DNA from: Pseudomonas sp. St316 | GTDB taxonomy: Bacteria > Pseudomonadota > Gammaproteobacteria > Pseudomonadales > Pseudomonadaceae | Reading direction: 5' to 3' | Length of the DNA stretch: 64,000 nucleotides | Assembly (NCBI RefSeq): GCF_018325905.1 | Contig: NZ_AP021901.1 | Location: 1,798,001-1,862,000 of the forward strand | Shown: in pieces, positions 1-8,749 of the stretch | Position numbering within the stretch: the first letter of the stretch is position 1 | Layout: every line of letters begins with the position of its first letter | The notes under the pieces: generated by a model | The model's database searches: none | Seen by the model: the letters and a program-made list of their open reading frames with translations, nothing else | Told to the model about the DNA's origin: nothing | Translations under genes and position numbers: made by a program

Positions 1-1
1 C

Positions 2-118
2 GGCGATCTGTCGCACATCCTGTTCGACCAAGCGGCCCTGGCGGCTGGCGACAGCCTGAAGGACCCGGCGGCGTATGTGCGTCGCCTGAACAAGCTGTTG
101 GTTGAACTGTCCGCTTAA
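2..118 (+). CDS. htpG: Molecular chaperone HtpG (Hsp90), C-terminal end only
   Basis: Only the last 38 codons are present, entering from the left edge and stopping at TAA 116-118. The visible end ([20 protein letters not shown], then a short helix closing LLVELSA) matches the dimerisation end of bacterial Hsp90 as I remember it from Pseudomonas HtpG. HtpG is a cytosolic ATP-dependent chaperone. A dienelactone hydrolase gene directly downstream fits Pseudomonas gene order. The call rests on a short stretch, so it is good but not certain. Confidence 0.75.
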
Positions 119-137
119 TCCGACGTCGGAAAAACAA

Positions 138-202
138 GTGTGGGAGCGAGCTTGCTCGCGATGGCGGTCTGACCGTCATCGCGATCGGGGTCGCTCCCAC
201 AG
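138..202. repeat. REP palindrome pair
   Basis: A GTGTGGGAGCGAGCTTGCTC unit is followed by its inverted partner ending GGTCGCTCCCACAG, the two arms separated by GATGGCGG and a short spacer. This is the common intergenic REP family of fluorescent pseudomonads. It lies between htpG and the next gene, where it can fold into an RNA hairpin and may attenuate read-through. Confidence 0.85.
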
Positions 203-235
203 TTGCATTCAAGCGTCCAACAAGAGGAGTCCGTC

Positions 236-964
236 ATGAGTCAGGTTACGGTTCGTTCGCTGGTCTATCAGATCGAAGGTCAAACCTATGAAGGCCGCCT
301 GGCCTTCGACGTCAGCCAACAGGGCTCGCGCCCGGGGTTGCTGATGGCGCCGAATTGGATGGGCGTAGGGGCGGGGGCCGAGGACATCGCCAGGTCGGTG
401 GCGGCCAACGGTTATGTCGTGTTGGTCGCCGACCTGTACGGGCAGACGGTCCGCCCGAGCAATACCGACGAGGCCGGGGCGGCGATGATGCCCCTCAAGA
501 ACGATCGGGCTCTGCTGCGCAAGCGCATGCAAGCGGCGCTCGAGCAGTTGCAAAGCCAGGGCGAGGCGCAGGTCGACACGTCCAGGTTGGCAGTGTTCGG
601 CTTCTGCTTCGGTGGCTGTTGCGCCCTGGAACTGGCCCGCAGCGGTGCGCCGCTCAAGGCCGCGATCTCGTTCCATGGCTCCTTGGATACACCGACCCCG
701 GCGGACGCGCACAACATCAAGGGTGCGGTGCTGGTGATGCATGGCGCCTCGGACCCGCTGGTGCCGAAAGAGCAGCTACCGGCCTTCGAAGATGAAATGA
801 ACGCCGCCGGGGTGGATTGGCAACTGCTGAGCTACGGCGGTGCGGTGCATTCGTTCACCGATCCGCAGGCCAATGTGCCAGGCAAGATGATGTACAACCC
901 CAAGGTCGCCGGGCGGGCGTTCCGGTCGATGCACAATCTGTTGGATGAAGTGTTCAAGGGCTGA
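236..964 (+). CDS. Dienelactone hydrolase family protein
   Basis: Cytosolic alpha/beta hydrolase of the dienelactone hydrolase family, 242 residues, the usual length. The Cys-Asp-His triad is visible: Cys124 in GFCFGG, Asp173 in GASDPLVP and His205 in AVHSFTDP. The ATG at 236 is preferred over the upstream TTG at 203 because it follows AGAGGAG at good spacing and the upstream frame reads through REP DNA. True dienelactone hydrolases open cyclic dienelactones in chlorocatechol breakdown, but no such pathway is nearby, so the natural substrate is unknown. Confidence 0.85.
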   Translation: MSQVTVRSLVYQIEGQTYEGRLAFDVSQQGSRPGLLMAPNWMGVGAGAEDIARSVAANGYVVLVADLYGQTVRPSNTDEAGAAMMPLKNDRALLRKRMQAALEQLQSQGEAQVDTSRLAVFGFCFGGCCALELARSGAPLKAAISFHGSLDTPTPADAHNIKGAVLVMHGASDPLVPKEQLPAFEDEMNAAGVDWQLLSYGGAVHSFTDPQANVPGKMMYNPKVAGRAFRSMHNLLDEVFKG

Positions 965-991
965 GGTCGGGGGCTTGGGCCTCTGTGGTCT

Positions 992-1103
992 GATACGAAG
1001 CCATCGTGAGCAAGCTCGCTCTCACAGTGGATCTTTGTCGTTCACAATGCCGCGAGCACCTCGCTCCAGTGTGGGAGCGAGCTTGCTCGCGATGGCGGCC
1101 TAT
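992..1103. repeat. REP elements, two separated units
   Basis: An inverted unit (CCATCGTGAGCAAGCTCGCT, about 992-1027) and a direct unit (GTGTGGGAGCGAGCTTGCTC, about 1069-1103) face each other across a 40-base spacer. They lie between the convergent hydrolase and pirin genes and may form a bidirectional hairpin at the 3' ends of both transcripts. Confidence 0.75.
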
Positions 1104-1118
1104 CAGGCACCACTGAAC

Positions 1119-1979
1119 TCAGGGCAACTCGATCCGCTCGCTTTCCCCCGGCACAGTCGGCCAGTCTCCAGCCGCCCAGCGCCGGCGGGCTTCATCGATC
1201 CGGGCTGGGTCGCTGGAGACAAAGTTCCAGTTCATCCGTCGCGGCCCATCCAGGGGCGCGCCGCCAAACAGCACGGCATGGCAGTCGCTGTCCGCAAACA
1301 AGGCCATCTCTTCTCCGACCGGCAGGATCACCAGCGAATGGGCTTCCAACGGCTCGCCGTCCAGCAGCGCTTCACCGCTCAACACATACAGTGCTCGTTC
1401 CTCGTGTTCGGTGGGAATCAGCAAGGTCGTCGCGGTTTGCAGGTTCAATTCGGCATACAGCGTCGGCGACAGCACCGGCACCGGCGATTCCAGGCAAAAG
1501 CCTGAGCCGGCGATCATCCGGATGCTGACCCCCAGGTTCTCGCTGACGGGCAGGCTGTGTGCCGGATGATGACTGTAGTGCCCCGGGCCCTGTTCGTGGG
1601 CCTTGGGCGAGGCCAGCCAGACTTGCAACCCGTGCATGACGAAAGGGCTGCCCAGCAAAGACTCGGGGGTGCGTTCGACGTGGGCGATGGCACTGCCGGC
1701 GGTCATCCAGCTGACATCCCCGGCATCCACCACCTGGTCGGAGCCCAGGCTGTCCTTGTGCTGGAGTTTGCCTTCGAACAGGTAGGTGAGGGTGGACAGG
1801 CCGATATGCGGATGCTGGCGGATGTTCATGCCTTTGCCGGCCGGGTAGGTGGTCTGCAGCATGTGATCGAAAAACACGAAAGGCCCGATGCTGCGACATT
1901 TGGCGGACGGCAGCGGGCGCAGGATCGGCTGGCCTTCGACGTCTTCGGCGCGGGGGCGAACGGTCAGGGGAGTGCTCAT
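1119..1979 (-). CDS. Pirin family protein
   Basis: Bicupin of the pirin family, 286 residues. The N-terminal cupin carries the metal-binding stretch HPHIGLSTLTYLFEG, followed by DVSWMTAGSAIAHVERTPE, the usual pirin signature around the iron site. Pirins are cytosolic iron proteins; some act as quercetin dioxygenases or as redox-sensitive regulators, and which applies here cannot be told. I start at the ATG 1979 (MSTPLTVRPRAEDVEG), which follows GGAAGACA; the open frame continues upstream but without family similarity. It is convergent with the preceding hydrolase and divergent from the next gene. Confidence 0.88.
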   Translation of the reverse strand: MSTPLTVRPRAEDVEGQPILRPLPSAKCRSIGPFVFFDHMLQTTYPAGKGMNIRQHPHIGLSTLTYLFEGKLQHKDSLGSDQVVDAGDVSWMTAGSAIAHVERTPESLLGSPFVMHGLQVWLASPKAHEQGPGHYSHHPAHSLPVSENLGVSIRMIAGSGFCLESPVPVLSPTLYAELNLQTATTLLIPTEHEERALYVLSGEALLDGEPLEAHSLVILPVGEEMALFADSDCHAVLFGGAPLDGPRRMNWNFVSSDPARIDEARRRWAAGDWPTVPGESERIELP

Positions 1980-2104
1980 GTTGTCTTCCAGGTTGAACAA
2001 CGGTTGCGCGAAGCATAACCCGCCGCCGGCACACGCGGCACATGCACCTTGAACCCGAGCGGGACGGTGAGGGTCTATGTTGCTCATGGCTTCTGGAGAT
2101 TCCC

Positions 2105-3121
2105 GTGCCTTTGTCCCGTTTGATCTTCGCCTTGCTGTGGGTCGTATCGAGCAGCGGTGCCATGGCCCGCGAATATGCCTACAGCGACGCGCACCTGCAT
2201 TACGTCGATTTCTTTCAGGAAACCGCCGGCATGCCCAAGCTGCTCCAGGCGATGGCCGACAATCGCATTGAGCATGTGATGATTTCTGGCGTTCCGGTGG
2301 CCAAGAAATGGCACGAAGACGAGCCCAAGCGTCCACGCTATTACGCCGGCGACGATGCGGACGCCTACTGGTACAGCGCCACCGATGTGATCGTGGCCGC
2401 GGCGTTGAGCAAGCTGACTGTCGAGCAACGCCAGCACTTCCATCCGTTCCTGTCGGGCTTCAACCCGAACGACAAGAATTCCGACGCCCATATCCAGCGC
2501 ATGCTCGACCTGTACCCGGGGCTGTGGGAAGGCATCGGCGAAGTGTTCACCCGTCATGACGACCTCACGGCATTGACCGCGGGCGACACGCCGCGGGCCA
2601 ACAACGAAGCCATGACGCGGATCTATCACCTGGCGGCCGAGAACGACCTGCCGGTGATGCTGCATTCCAACATCACTTCCAAGCGAGAGAAAAATCCGCT
2701 GTACCTGGCGGAAATCGAGGGGCCGTTGCGCAATCACCCGCACACGCGCTTCATCTGGGCCCACGCTGGCACCAGCAAGGAAATCCATCGCCACCAGACC
2801 CAGCTGGATTTTCTCTTGCCGACCGTGACCCGCATGCTCGAGTCCTACCCCAATTTGTACATAGACCTGTCCTGGAGTGTGCTCACGCCCTATCTGCTGG
2901 ACGAGGCGGGTAAGCCTCGCCAGGCGTGGGTAAAACTGGTGGAGCGCTTCCCCGAGCGCTTTATGGTCGGGTCGGATGTGGTTGGGCGATTCAACAAGCT
3001 CGGTAAGGAATTGCACGGCTTCGATCCTTTCCTGGATGCCTTGCCGGAGGAGGTGGCGCGCAAGGTTGCGCGGGATAATTTCCTGGCGGTGTTGTGTGGG
3101 AGCAAGGCTTGCCCGCGATGA
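2105..3121 (+). CDS. Exported amidohydrolase (Amidohydro_2-like)
   Basis: Metal-dependent TIM-barrel hydrolase, 338 residues from the GTG at 2105, preceded by TGGAG. This start gives a clean signal peptide (LSRLIFALLWVVSSSGAMA), so the enzyme is probably periplasmic. Metal-ligand motifs are DAHLHY near the mature N-terminus, LHSN, IWAHAG and GSDVVGRF near the end. An ATG at 2042 in frame would precede the signal peptide with unrelated residues. The last nine codons (CGSKACPR and stop) are read out of a REP unit, so the native C-terminus has been replaced or extended. Substrate unknown. Confidence 0.8.
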   Translation: MPLSRLIFALLWVVSSSGAMAREYAYSDAHLHYVDFFQETAGMPKLLQAMADNRIEHVMISGVPVAKKWHEDEPKRPRYYAGDDADAYWYSATDVIVAAALSKLTVEQRQHFHPFLSGFNPNDKNSDAHIQRMLDLYPGLWEGIGEVFTRHDDLTALTAGDTPRANNEAMTRIYHLAAENDLPVMLHSNITSKREKNPLYLAEIEGPLRNHPHTRFIWAHAGTSKEIHRHQTQLDFLLPTVTRMLESYPNLYIDLSWSVLTPYLLDEAGKPRQAWVKLVERFPERFMVGSDVVGRFNKLGKELHGFDPFLDALPEEVARKVARDNFLAVLCGSKACPR

Positions 3122-3180
3122 AGATCACGCGGTCTTGGAGACTGAGGTGCCTGCATCGCGAGCAAGCTTTGCTCCCACAG
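3094..3180. repeat. REP pair overlapping the amidohydrolase 3' end
   Basis: Unit GTGTGGGAGCAAGGCTTGCC runs from 3094 and its inverted partner (GCAAGCTTTGCTCCCACAG) ends at 3180. The first unit supplies the final codons and TGA of the upstream coding region, which is unusual because REPs normally lie wholly between genes. Confidence 0.85.
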
Positions 3181-3254
3181 ACAAACACCGTTGTGTCATC
3201 AGCCTGTCACCCCGGCGTCATACCCTCGCGCTCATCTCAATCAAGGAGCGCACT

Positions 3255-3719
3255 ATGCACCTCACCCGTTCAAGCGCACTGGTCGCGCTGTTGTTGACCT
3301 GCGGCCTGGCCCAGGCCGAAGTTCGTGTCGAAGGCCCGGTGGAGTACGGTGTTTTCGAAGGGCCGCAAGCCGAGCTGCAATCGGGAGAGCGGGTCCTGCG
3401 GCGCAGCAACGAGCAGATCCGCCAGACCGAAAGCGTGCCGGCGAAGCTGGGCACCAAGTTCGGCATGCGCTACCAGTTGGCCGGCAAGGTGGCGGATGAC
3501 CAGCCGTTGACCCTGTTGTACTTCACACCTGGCATCCGCACCCCCGATGGCGTGCGCCACGATAAATTCGAAGTCATCCAGAAACTGGTACCCGGCGCGC
3601 CCCAGGATGTCATGGCCTACGAATTCACCGAAAGCCACGAAGTGGTGCCGGGGGAGTGGCGGTTCATGGTGTTCCAGGGGGATCGGTTGCTGACGCAGCA
3701 GCGGTTCGTCGTGCGCTGA
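3255..3719 (+). CDS. DUF3859 domain-containing exported protein
   Basis: Small exported protein of 154 residues with a signal peptide ending at AQA (about residue 20). The rest is a beta-rich domain that I recognise as DUF3859: the conserved GPVEYGVFEG start, GTKFGMRYQLAGK in the middle and the closing PGEWRFMVFQGDRLL pattern are all present. No catalytic residues can be assigned and the function of the family is unknown. The start is the ATG at 3255 after AAGGAGCGC. It stands alone between two REP clusters, upstream of the convergent fabB. Confidence 0.75.
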   Translation: MHLTRSSALVALLLTCGLAQAEVRVEGPVEYGVFEGPQAELQSGERVLRRSNEQIRQTESVPAKLGTKFGMRYQLAGKVADDQPLTLLYFTPGIRTPDGVRHDKFEVIQKLVPGAPQDVMAYEFTESHEVVPGEWRFMVFQGDRLLTQQRFVVR

Positions 3720-3737
3720 GTTCCAACACAGACCCCA

Positions 3738-3827
3738 TGTGGGAGCGAGCTTGCTCGCGATTGCGGTGTGTCATGCAGCAGATAAGTTGACTGGCCTACC
3801 GCTATCGCGAGCAAGCTCGCTCCCACC
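3738..3827. repeat. REP palindrome pair
   Basis: TGTGGGAGCGAGCTTGCTCG and its inverted partner GCGAGCAAGCTCGCTCCCAC flank a 36-base spacer. Located in the convergent intergenic space before the fabB terminator. Confidence 0.85.
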
Positions 3828-3868
3828 AGGGCAATTCCTCAGGGACTTTGTGGTGTATAGAACAGGCA

Positions 3869-3900
3869 AAAAAACGCCCCGAACCAGTCGGGGCGTTTTT
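3869..3900 (-). terminator. Rho-independent terminator of fabAB
   Basis: The stem CGCCCCGAC pairs with its complement across a short loop and is flanked by A and T runs on both sides, so it can work in both directions. It lies 22 bases past the fabB stop and can end the fabA-fabB transcript. Confidence 0.85.
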
Positions 3901-3922
3901 GTGTGTGGCGTTGCGGCGGGGC

Positions 3923-5143
3923 TTACTTACCCTGCCAGCGCTTCAGTACCAGGGTGGCGTTGGTGCCGCCGAAGCCGAAGCTGTTGCTCATCACGGTATT
4001 GATGGTGGCGTTCTCGCGAGTCTTGGTCAGGATTGGCAGGTCGGCCACTTCCGGATCCAGCTCGTCGATGTTGGCGGAACCGGCCATGAAGTTGCCTTCC
4101 ATCATCAGCATGCAGTAGATCGCTTCGTGAACGCCGGCGGCGCCCAGGGAGTGACCCGACAGGCTCTTGGTGGAGCTGATGGCCGGGGCCTTGTCGCCGA
4201 ACACTTCGCGCACACCTTTCATTTCCGCGACGTCGCCAACCGGAGTCGAGGTGCCGTGGGTGTTCAGGTAGTCGATCGGTGTATCGACGGTGGACATGGC
4301 CATCTGCATGCAACGCACGGCGCCTTCACCGCTCGGTGCGACCATGTCGTAGCCATCGGAAGTGGCGCCGTAGCCGACGATTTCCGCGTAGATCTTGGCG
4401 CCACGGGCCAGGGCGTGTTCCAGCTCCTCGACCACCACCATGCCGCCGCCGCCAGCGATGACGAAACCATCACGGTCGGCATCGTAGGCGCGGGAAGCTT
4501 TTTCCGGTGTGTCGTTGCGCTTGCTGGACAGGGCGCCCATGGCGTCGAACAGGAACGATTGGCTCCAATGTTCTTCTTCACCGCCGCCGGCGAACACGAT
4601 GTCCTGCTTGCCCATCTGGATCTGCTCGACCGCCGTGCCGATGCAGTGTGCGCTTGTGGCGCAGGCAGAGGAGATGGAGTAGTTCACGCCTTTGATCTTG
4701 AACGGCGTGGCCAGGCAGGCCGAAACGGTACTGCCCATGGTCCGCGTGACGCGGTACGGGCCAACGCGCTTGACGCCTTTCTCGCGCAGAATGTCCAGCG
4801 CTTCCATCTGGTTCAGTGTCGACGCGCCGCCGGAACCGGCGATCAGGCCGGTACGTACGTTGGAAACCTGCTCGTCGGTCAGCCCGGAGTCAGCGATGGC
4901 GTCCTTCATGGCCAGGTAGGCGTAAGCCGCCGCATGGCCGACGAAACGGTAGATCTTGCGATCGATCAACTCTTCGAGGGGAAGGTCAATGGAGCCGGAA
5001 ACCTGGCTACGCAGACCCATTTCGGCATATTCCGGGTTGAACCGGATGCCAGGGCGACTTGCACGCAGGTTAGCGGAGACGGTCTCTTTGTCATTGCCCA
5101 GGCACGAAACGATGCCCAGACCAGTGATAACGACGCGGCGCAT
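3923..5143 (-). CDS. fabB: Beta-ketoacyl-ACP synthase I
   Basis: Condensing enzyme of type II fatty acid synthesis, 406 residues, required with FabA for unsaturated fatty acids. It elongates acyl-ACP with malonyl-ACP in the cytosol. The thiolase fold is complete, with the catalytic triad Cys161 ([10 protein letters not shown]), His296 ([11 protein letters not shown]) and His331 ([10 protein letters not shown]). Length and the [18 protein letters not shown] start fit FabB. It follows fabA by 11 bases in a two-gene operon ending at the hairpin downstream. Confidence 0.97.
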   Translation of the reverse strand: MRRVVITGLGIVSCLGNDKETVSANLRASRPGIRFNPEYAEMGLRSQVSGSIDLPLEELIDRKIYRFVGHAAAYAYLAMKDAIADSGLTDEQVSNVRTGLIAGSGGASTLNQMEALDILREKGVKRVGPYRVTRTMGSTVSACLATPFKIKGVNYSISSACATSAHCIGTAVEQIQMGKQDIVFAGGGEEEHWSQSFLFDAMGALSSKRNDTPEKASRAYDADRDGFVIAGGGGMVVVEELEHALARGAKIYAEIVGYGATSDGYDMVAPSGEGAVRCMQMAMSTVDTPIDYLNTHGTSTPVGDVAEMKGVREVFGDKAPAISSTKSLSGHSLGAAGVHEAIYCMLMMEGNFMAGSANIDELDPEVADLPILTKTRENATINTVMSNSFGFGGTNATLVLKRWQGK

Positions 5144-5154
5144 GCGGATAACCC

Positions 5155-5670
5155 TTAGAAGTTGTCAGTGGAGGTGAAAACGCCGACCCGGAGGCCTTCG
5201 GCGGTGTAGATCTCGCGACCATCCACGGCAACCGAACCATCGGCAATGGCCATGTTCAGCTTGCCCTTGAGGACGCGTTTGATATGAATGTTATAGGTAA
5301 TTTTCTTGGCGGTCGGCAGGACCTGACCAAAGAACTTCACTTCGCCCGAACCCAGGGCGCGACCGCGACCCGGCAGGCCTTGCCAGCCGAGGAAGAAGCC
5401 GACCAGTTGCCACATGGCGTCCAGGCCCAGGCAGCCCGGCATGACCGGATCACCTTCGAAGTGGCAGGCGAAGAACCACAGGTCCGGAGTGATATCCAGC
5501 TCGGCGACCAATTCACCTTTGCCGTACTTGCCACCCTCTTCGCTGATATGGGTGATGCGATCCACCATCAGCATGTTCGGGGCGGGCAGTTGCGCGTTAC
5601 CTGGGCCGAACAGCTCACCGCGACTGCAGCGCAGCAGATCTTCCCGGGTAAAGGCGTTTTGTTTGGTCAT
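5155..5670 (-). CDS. fabA: 3-hydroxydecanoyl-ACP dehydratase/isomerase
   Basis: Hot-dog fold enzyme of 171 residues that dehydrates 3-hydroxydecanoyl-ACP and isomerises the trans-2 product to cis-3-decenoyl-ACP, the branch point to unsaturated fatty acids. The active-site pair is His70 ([13 protein letters not shown]) and Asp84 (LGLDAMW), at the positions known for FabA. First gene of the fabA-fabB operon; a palindrome about 130 bases upstream of the start is a possible regulator site. Confidence 0.97.
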   Translation of the reverse strand: MTKQNAFTREDLLRCSRGELFGPGNAQLPAPNMLMVDRITHISEEGGKYGKGELVAELDITPDLWFFACHFEGDPVMPGCLGLDAMWQLVGFFLGWQGLPGRGRALGSGEVKFFGQVLPTAKKITYNIHIKRVLKGKLNMAIADGSVAVDGREIYTAEGLRVGVFTSTDNF

Positions 5671-5802
5671 GCGAGCTCCTCAATAGTCCCATGCGGCAGG
5701 GTGGGGCAAATCTTCCCGGCCAACCGAAGCGTTCATGCCTCGAGTCGACAGCCTACTCATAGACTATTGCGTTGTAGTGAAAGTCACAGCACACGGGAAA
5801 TG

Positions 5803-5820
5803 AATGTACACCTGTGCACT
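5803..5820. promoter_or_regulatory. Candidate operator upstream of fabA
   Basis: AATGTACACCTGTGCACT is an imperfect inverted repeat (half-sites AATGTACA and AGTGCACA). Its size and spacing recall the FabR/DesT operators found before unsaturated fatty acid genes in gamma-proteobacteria. The site is seen; the regulator is inferred. Confidence 0.35.
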
Positions 5821-5918
5821 GAAATTTTTATTCAAGCCCCAATCGAGGCTTGTTCGGGTGCCTAAGACTGCCGCACTTTCGCCTTTCACGCCAGTCACAG
5901 ATGGTCCAGTGACCTGTT

Positions 5919-7820
5919 CTAATTCACCCAGCGCTGCAGAATCTGCTGCAGGTCGTTCCTTTTGAACGGCTTGGCCAGGTAATCGTTCATGCCCGCCGCG
6001 AGGCAGGCTTCGCGGTCACCCTGCAAGGCGTTGGCCGTCAGGGCGATGATCGGCACCTCGCCGCAGCCCGGCAACTGACGGATCTGCCGCGTGGCTTCGT
6101 AGCCATCGATGATGGGCAATCGGCAATCCATGAGGATCGCTTCGAAAATCAGGCTTTCGGCGCTGCGTACAGCTTGGGCGCCATCGGTGGCGATGCTGAC
6201 GGAGAAGCCCAGGCTGCGCAGCATGGCTTCGACCACCGTCTGGTTGACCGGATTGTCTTCCACCAGCAATACGTTGCGGCCTTCGCCATCGCCGCTGCCG
6301 GTGGGCAGGCGCGGCGCCAGGGTCGGTGGCGTCTGGCGCGACAGGGCCAGCGGGATTTCGAGGGTGAACACCGAGCCCTGGCCTTCTTCGCTCTGGGCCC
6401 GCAGCGTCCCGCCCATGCGCTCGGCCAGGGTACGGGCGATCGGCAGGCCCAGGCCGGTGCCGCCGTAGCGCCGGGAGATCGAATTGTCGGCCTGCTGGAA
6501 GGCGTCGAACATGCGTTCCAGGCTCTCGGCCGGGATTCCGATGCCACTGTCGCGCACGGTGCAGGTGAACCACAGCAGTTCGTGGTCCAGGGCCTGCCAC
6601 TGGCATTGCACGGTGACACGGCCTTGCTCGGTGAATTTCAGTGCATTGCCGATCAGGTTGACCAGGATCTGCCGTATCCGCGTCGGGTCGCCCTGGACCT
6701 GCAAGGCCAGCATGTCATCCGGGACCAGCAGGTCCAGGCCCAGCTTGCGCTGTGCGGCACTGTGCTGGAACGACTGCGCGCAACTGCTCACCAGCTCTGC
6801 CAGGTTGAACGGGATGTGCTCCAGCTCCAGGGCCGAGCGTTCGATGCGCGAGAAATCGAGGATGTCGTTGATCACCTTGAGCAGGTGTTCGGTGGATTCC
6901 GACGCCAGCGCCGTGTACTCGTGCTGCTCGTCGGTCATGTGGGTGGTTTCCAACAACTGCAGCATGCCCAGTACGCCGTTCATGGGCGTGCGCAGTTCAT
7001 GGCTCATCATCGCCAGGAATTCGGACTTGGCACTGTTGGCTTTTTCCGCTTCTTCGCGGGTCTTGATCAACTGCGTCATGGCTTGGTGCTGTTCGCGGCT
7101 GGCTTGTCCCAGACCATCGGCCAGGTTGTTGATGTGCCGCGACAAGGCCCCCAGCTCGGCGTCATCGACGATGGGCAGCGGGGTGCTGTAGTCGCCTTGC
7201 TGGATGGCCTTGACTGCGTTGCCGATGTCGCGGATCGGCCGGGACAGGTTGGTCGCCAGCCGGCGCGCCACCAGGAAGGTGAACAGCAGGGCGAACAGCG
7301 CCAGGATCGCGGCCTTGAACAGGATTTCCTGCTGCCGCTGACTGAAGGCGTCACTGGACATGCCGACGATCACGCGGCCCAGGTAATCTTCGCCAGCCGC
7401 TTCGCCGGATGGGCTGTTGCCCTGCAGGAAGTCATTGTTCAGGGCGATGCGCTGCAGGCGCACCGGGGCCTGGAAGACTTCGATCTGCTGGGCGCGGCTG
7501 CGGGTTTGCTCGGGTTGTTCGACGTACACCAGGACCTTGTCGGTGCTGTCCTGGATCTCCAGAAAACGCACGTGTGGGGTTGCCAGGGTCGCGGTGAGCA
7601 GGCTTTCCAACACTTCTTTGTTGCCGGAAATCACCCCGTATTCCGTGGCAGGCGCCAGTTGGTTGGCGATCAGTTGCCCGGTGTGATTGAGTTCCTGGCG
7701 CAAATCCTGGATCCGCACGAAGGTAAAGAAACTGATCAGCAGCACGGTCAGCAACAATGCCGGGCCGAGGGCGATGAGCTGGGTTCGGGTGTTGATATCC
7801 CAACGGCGACGCAAGGTCAT
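5919..7820 (-). CDS. Hybrid sensor histidine kinase/response regulator (PA1611-like)
   Basis: Inner-membrane hybrid kinase of 633 residues. Two membrane segments (about 13-34 and 166-188) bracket a periplasmic sensor of about 130 residues. HAMP (about 187-240), the phosphoacceptor domain with His274 in MMSHELRTPMNG, the ATPase domain (DSGIGI, GTGLGL) and a receiver domain with Asp565 in LMDCRLP follow. There is no HPt domain, so phosphate must pass to a separate HPt protein. Its place beside fabA matches P. aeruginosa PA1611, known to bind RetS; orthology is inferred from position. The start overlaps the upstream gene by 4 bases, so they are co-translated. Confidence 0.88.
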   Translation of the reverse strand: MTLRRRWDINTRTQLIALGPALLLTVLLISFFTFVRIQDLRQELNHTGQLIANQLAPATEYGVISGNKEVLESLLTATLATPHVRFLEIQDSTDKVLVYVEQPEQTRSRAQQIEVFQAPVRLQRIALNNDFLQGNSPSGEAAGEDYLGRVIVGMSSDAFSQRQQEILFKAAILALFALLFTFLVARRLATNLSRPIRDIGNAVKAIQQGDYSTPLPIVDDAELGALSRHINNLADGLGQASREQHQAMTQLIKTREEAEKANSAKSEFLAMMSHELRTPMNGVLGMLQLLETTHMTDEQHEYTALASESTEHLLKVINDILDFSRIERSALELEHIPFNLAELVSSCAQSFQHSAAQRKLGLDLLVPDDMLALQVQGDPTRIRQILVNLIGNALKFTEQGRVTVQCQWQALDHELLWFTCTVRDSGIGIPAESLERMFDAFQQADNSISRRYGGTGLGLPIARTLAERMGGTLRAQSEEGQGSVFTLEIPLALSRQTPPTLAPRLPTGSGDGEGRNVLLVEDNPVNQTVVEAMLRSLGFSVSIATDGAQAVRSAESLIFEAILMDCRLPIIDGYEATRQIRQLPGCGEVPIIALTANALQGDREACLAAGMNDYLAKPFKRNDLQQILQRWVN

Positions 7821-8749
7821 GGGCGGTGTTCTCCTTCGGCCAGCGTTGCCGCGACGGATTCGGCGTCAATCGGTTCGATCCCCAGTGAGCGGGAGACCTG
7901 CCGGTTGCCCAGGACCTTGAAACGGTCCGGATACAGCGTGCGCGGCCAGGTGGTGGCGGGACGGTCGAGCAACTCGTCGAGAATCGCCAGCCAGTCTTCT
8001 TGGTCGCTATAGGTGCTGGCCAGGCTGCCAGCCTTGACGAACGCGGCGCTGGGCCCGATCAGGGCGCGTTGCCGGGCGTAGCTGCTGAGCAACAGATTCT
8101 TCACGGTCTTGGGGTTGTACAAGTCGGGGTCATCCAGACCCAGCAGCACGTCGCTCTGGCCCAGCAGATTTTGCAGGGGCCGGCTGTCGTTGGTGTCGTC
8201 CCAGCGTTCGCTGACGATGGTCAGGCCCAGCGGTGCCGCGGCCTGGTGAATGTCCTTGAGCAGGAATTCACTGTGGGTGTCGTAAAGCACGCCGACCCGT
8301 CGCACTTGCGGCAAGATGGTGCGGATCAGTCGCAATTGCCGCGCCATCGGTGGATCGCTCCACAGCAGACTCAGGTGCGCAGGCGTTGCTTCGCCCAGGC
8401 GATCGCGGGCTTGCTGGCGGCTGATGCGCAGCACCAGGGTGGCCGGCCCCTGGGCGTCTTGCAGGCGCCAGTCGAGGCTGGGCAGGTCAAGCAGGACCAG
8501 GCGGACATTGCCTGGCAGCTTGTCTGGCGCCGGCAGGTTGGCCAGCGGCGTAAACTGCACGCTGTCTTCAGGGCGCAGGGTTTTCAGGGCCTGGGTGAAA
8601 GATTGCACGCCGGGGCTGTCCTCGGCGCCGGTCAGCAGGATCTCGGCGCCCCGGGCCTCGAGGGTCGCCAGCCAACCGGCAAACACCAGGCATAACGCTA
8701 GCGTCAGGCGGCCATGAAATGGCGTCTTGCGGGCTGGGCGTCGGGACAT
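7817..8749 (-). CDS. Periplasmic ABC-type substrate-binding protein, probable sensor partner
   Basis: Exported protein of 310 residues with a signal peptide (LTLALCLVFAGWLATLEARGA). The rest resembles the ABC_sub_bind/peripla-binding fold in which two lobes close on a ligand (RRVGVLYD near the middle). No ABC permease or ATPase is near. The stop overlaps the start of the hybrid kinase by 4 bases, and the TonB receptor ends immediately upstream. A reasonable inference is that it presents a ligand imported by the receptor to the periplasmic part of the kinase. The ligand is unknown. Confidence 0.75.
   Translation of the reverse strand: MSRRPARKTPFHGRLTLALCLVFAGWLATLEARGAEILLTGAEDSPGVQSFTQALKTLRPEDSVQFTPLANLPAPDKLPGNVRLVLLDLPSLDWRLQDAQGPATLVLRISRQQARDRLGEATPAHLSLLWSDPPMARQLRLIRTILPQVRRVGVLYDTHSEFLLKDIHQAAAPLGLTIVSERWDDTNDSRPLQNLLGQSDVLLGLDDPDLYNPKTVKNLLLSSYARQRALIGPSAAFVKAGSLASTYSDQEDWLAILDELLDRPATTWPRTLYPDRFKVLGNRQVSRSLGIEPIDAESVAATLAEGEHRP

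Noticed and set aside
6174..8012. A 612-codon open frame on the plus strand
   Set aside because: It is antisense to the hybrid kinase and has no family similarity; long antisense frames are common in GC-rich genes. The same holds for 3848-5158 (opposite fabB), 9023-10837 (opposite the TonB receptor), 16078-17415 and 24609-25817.
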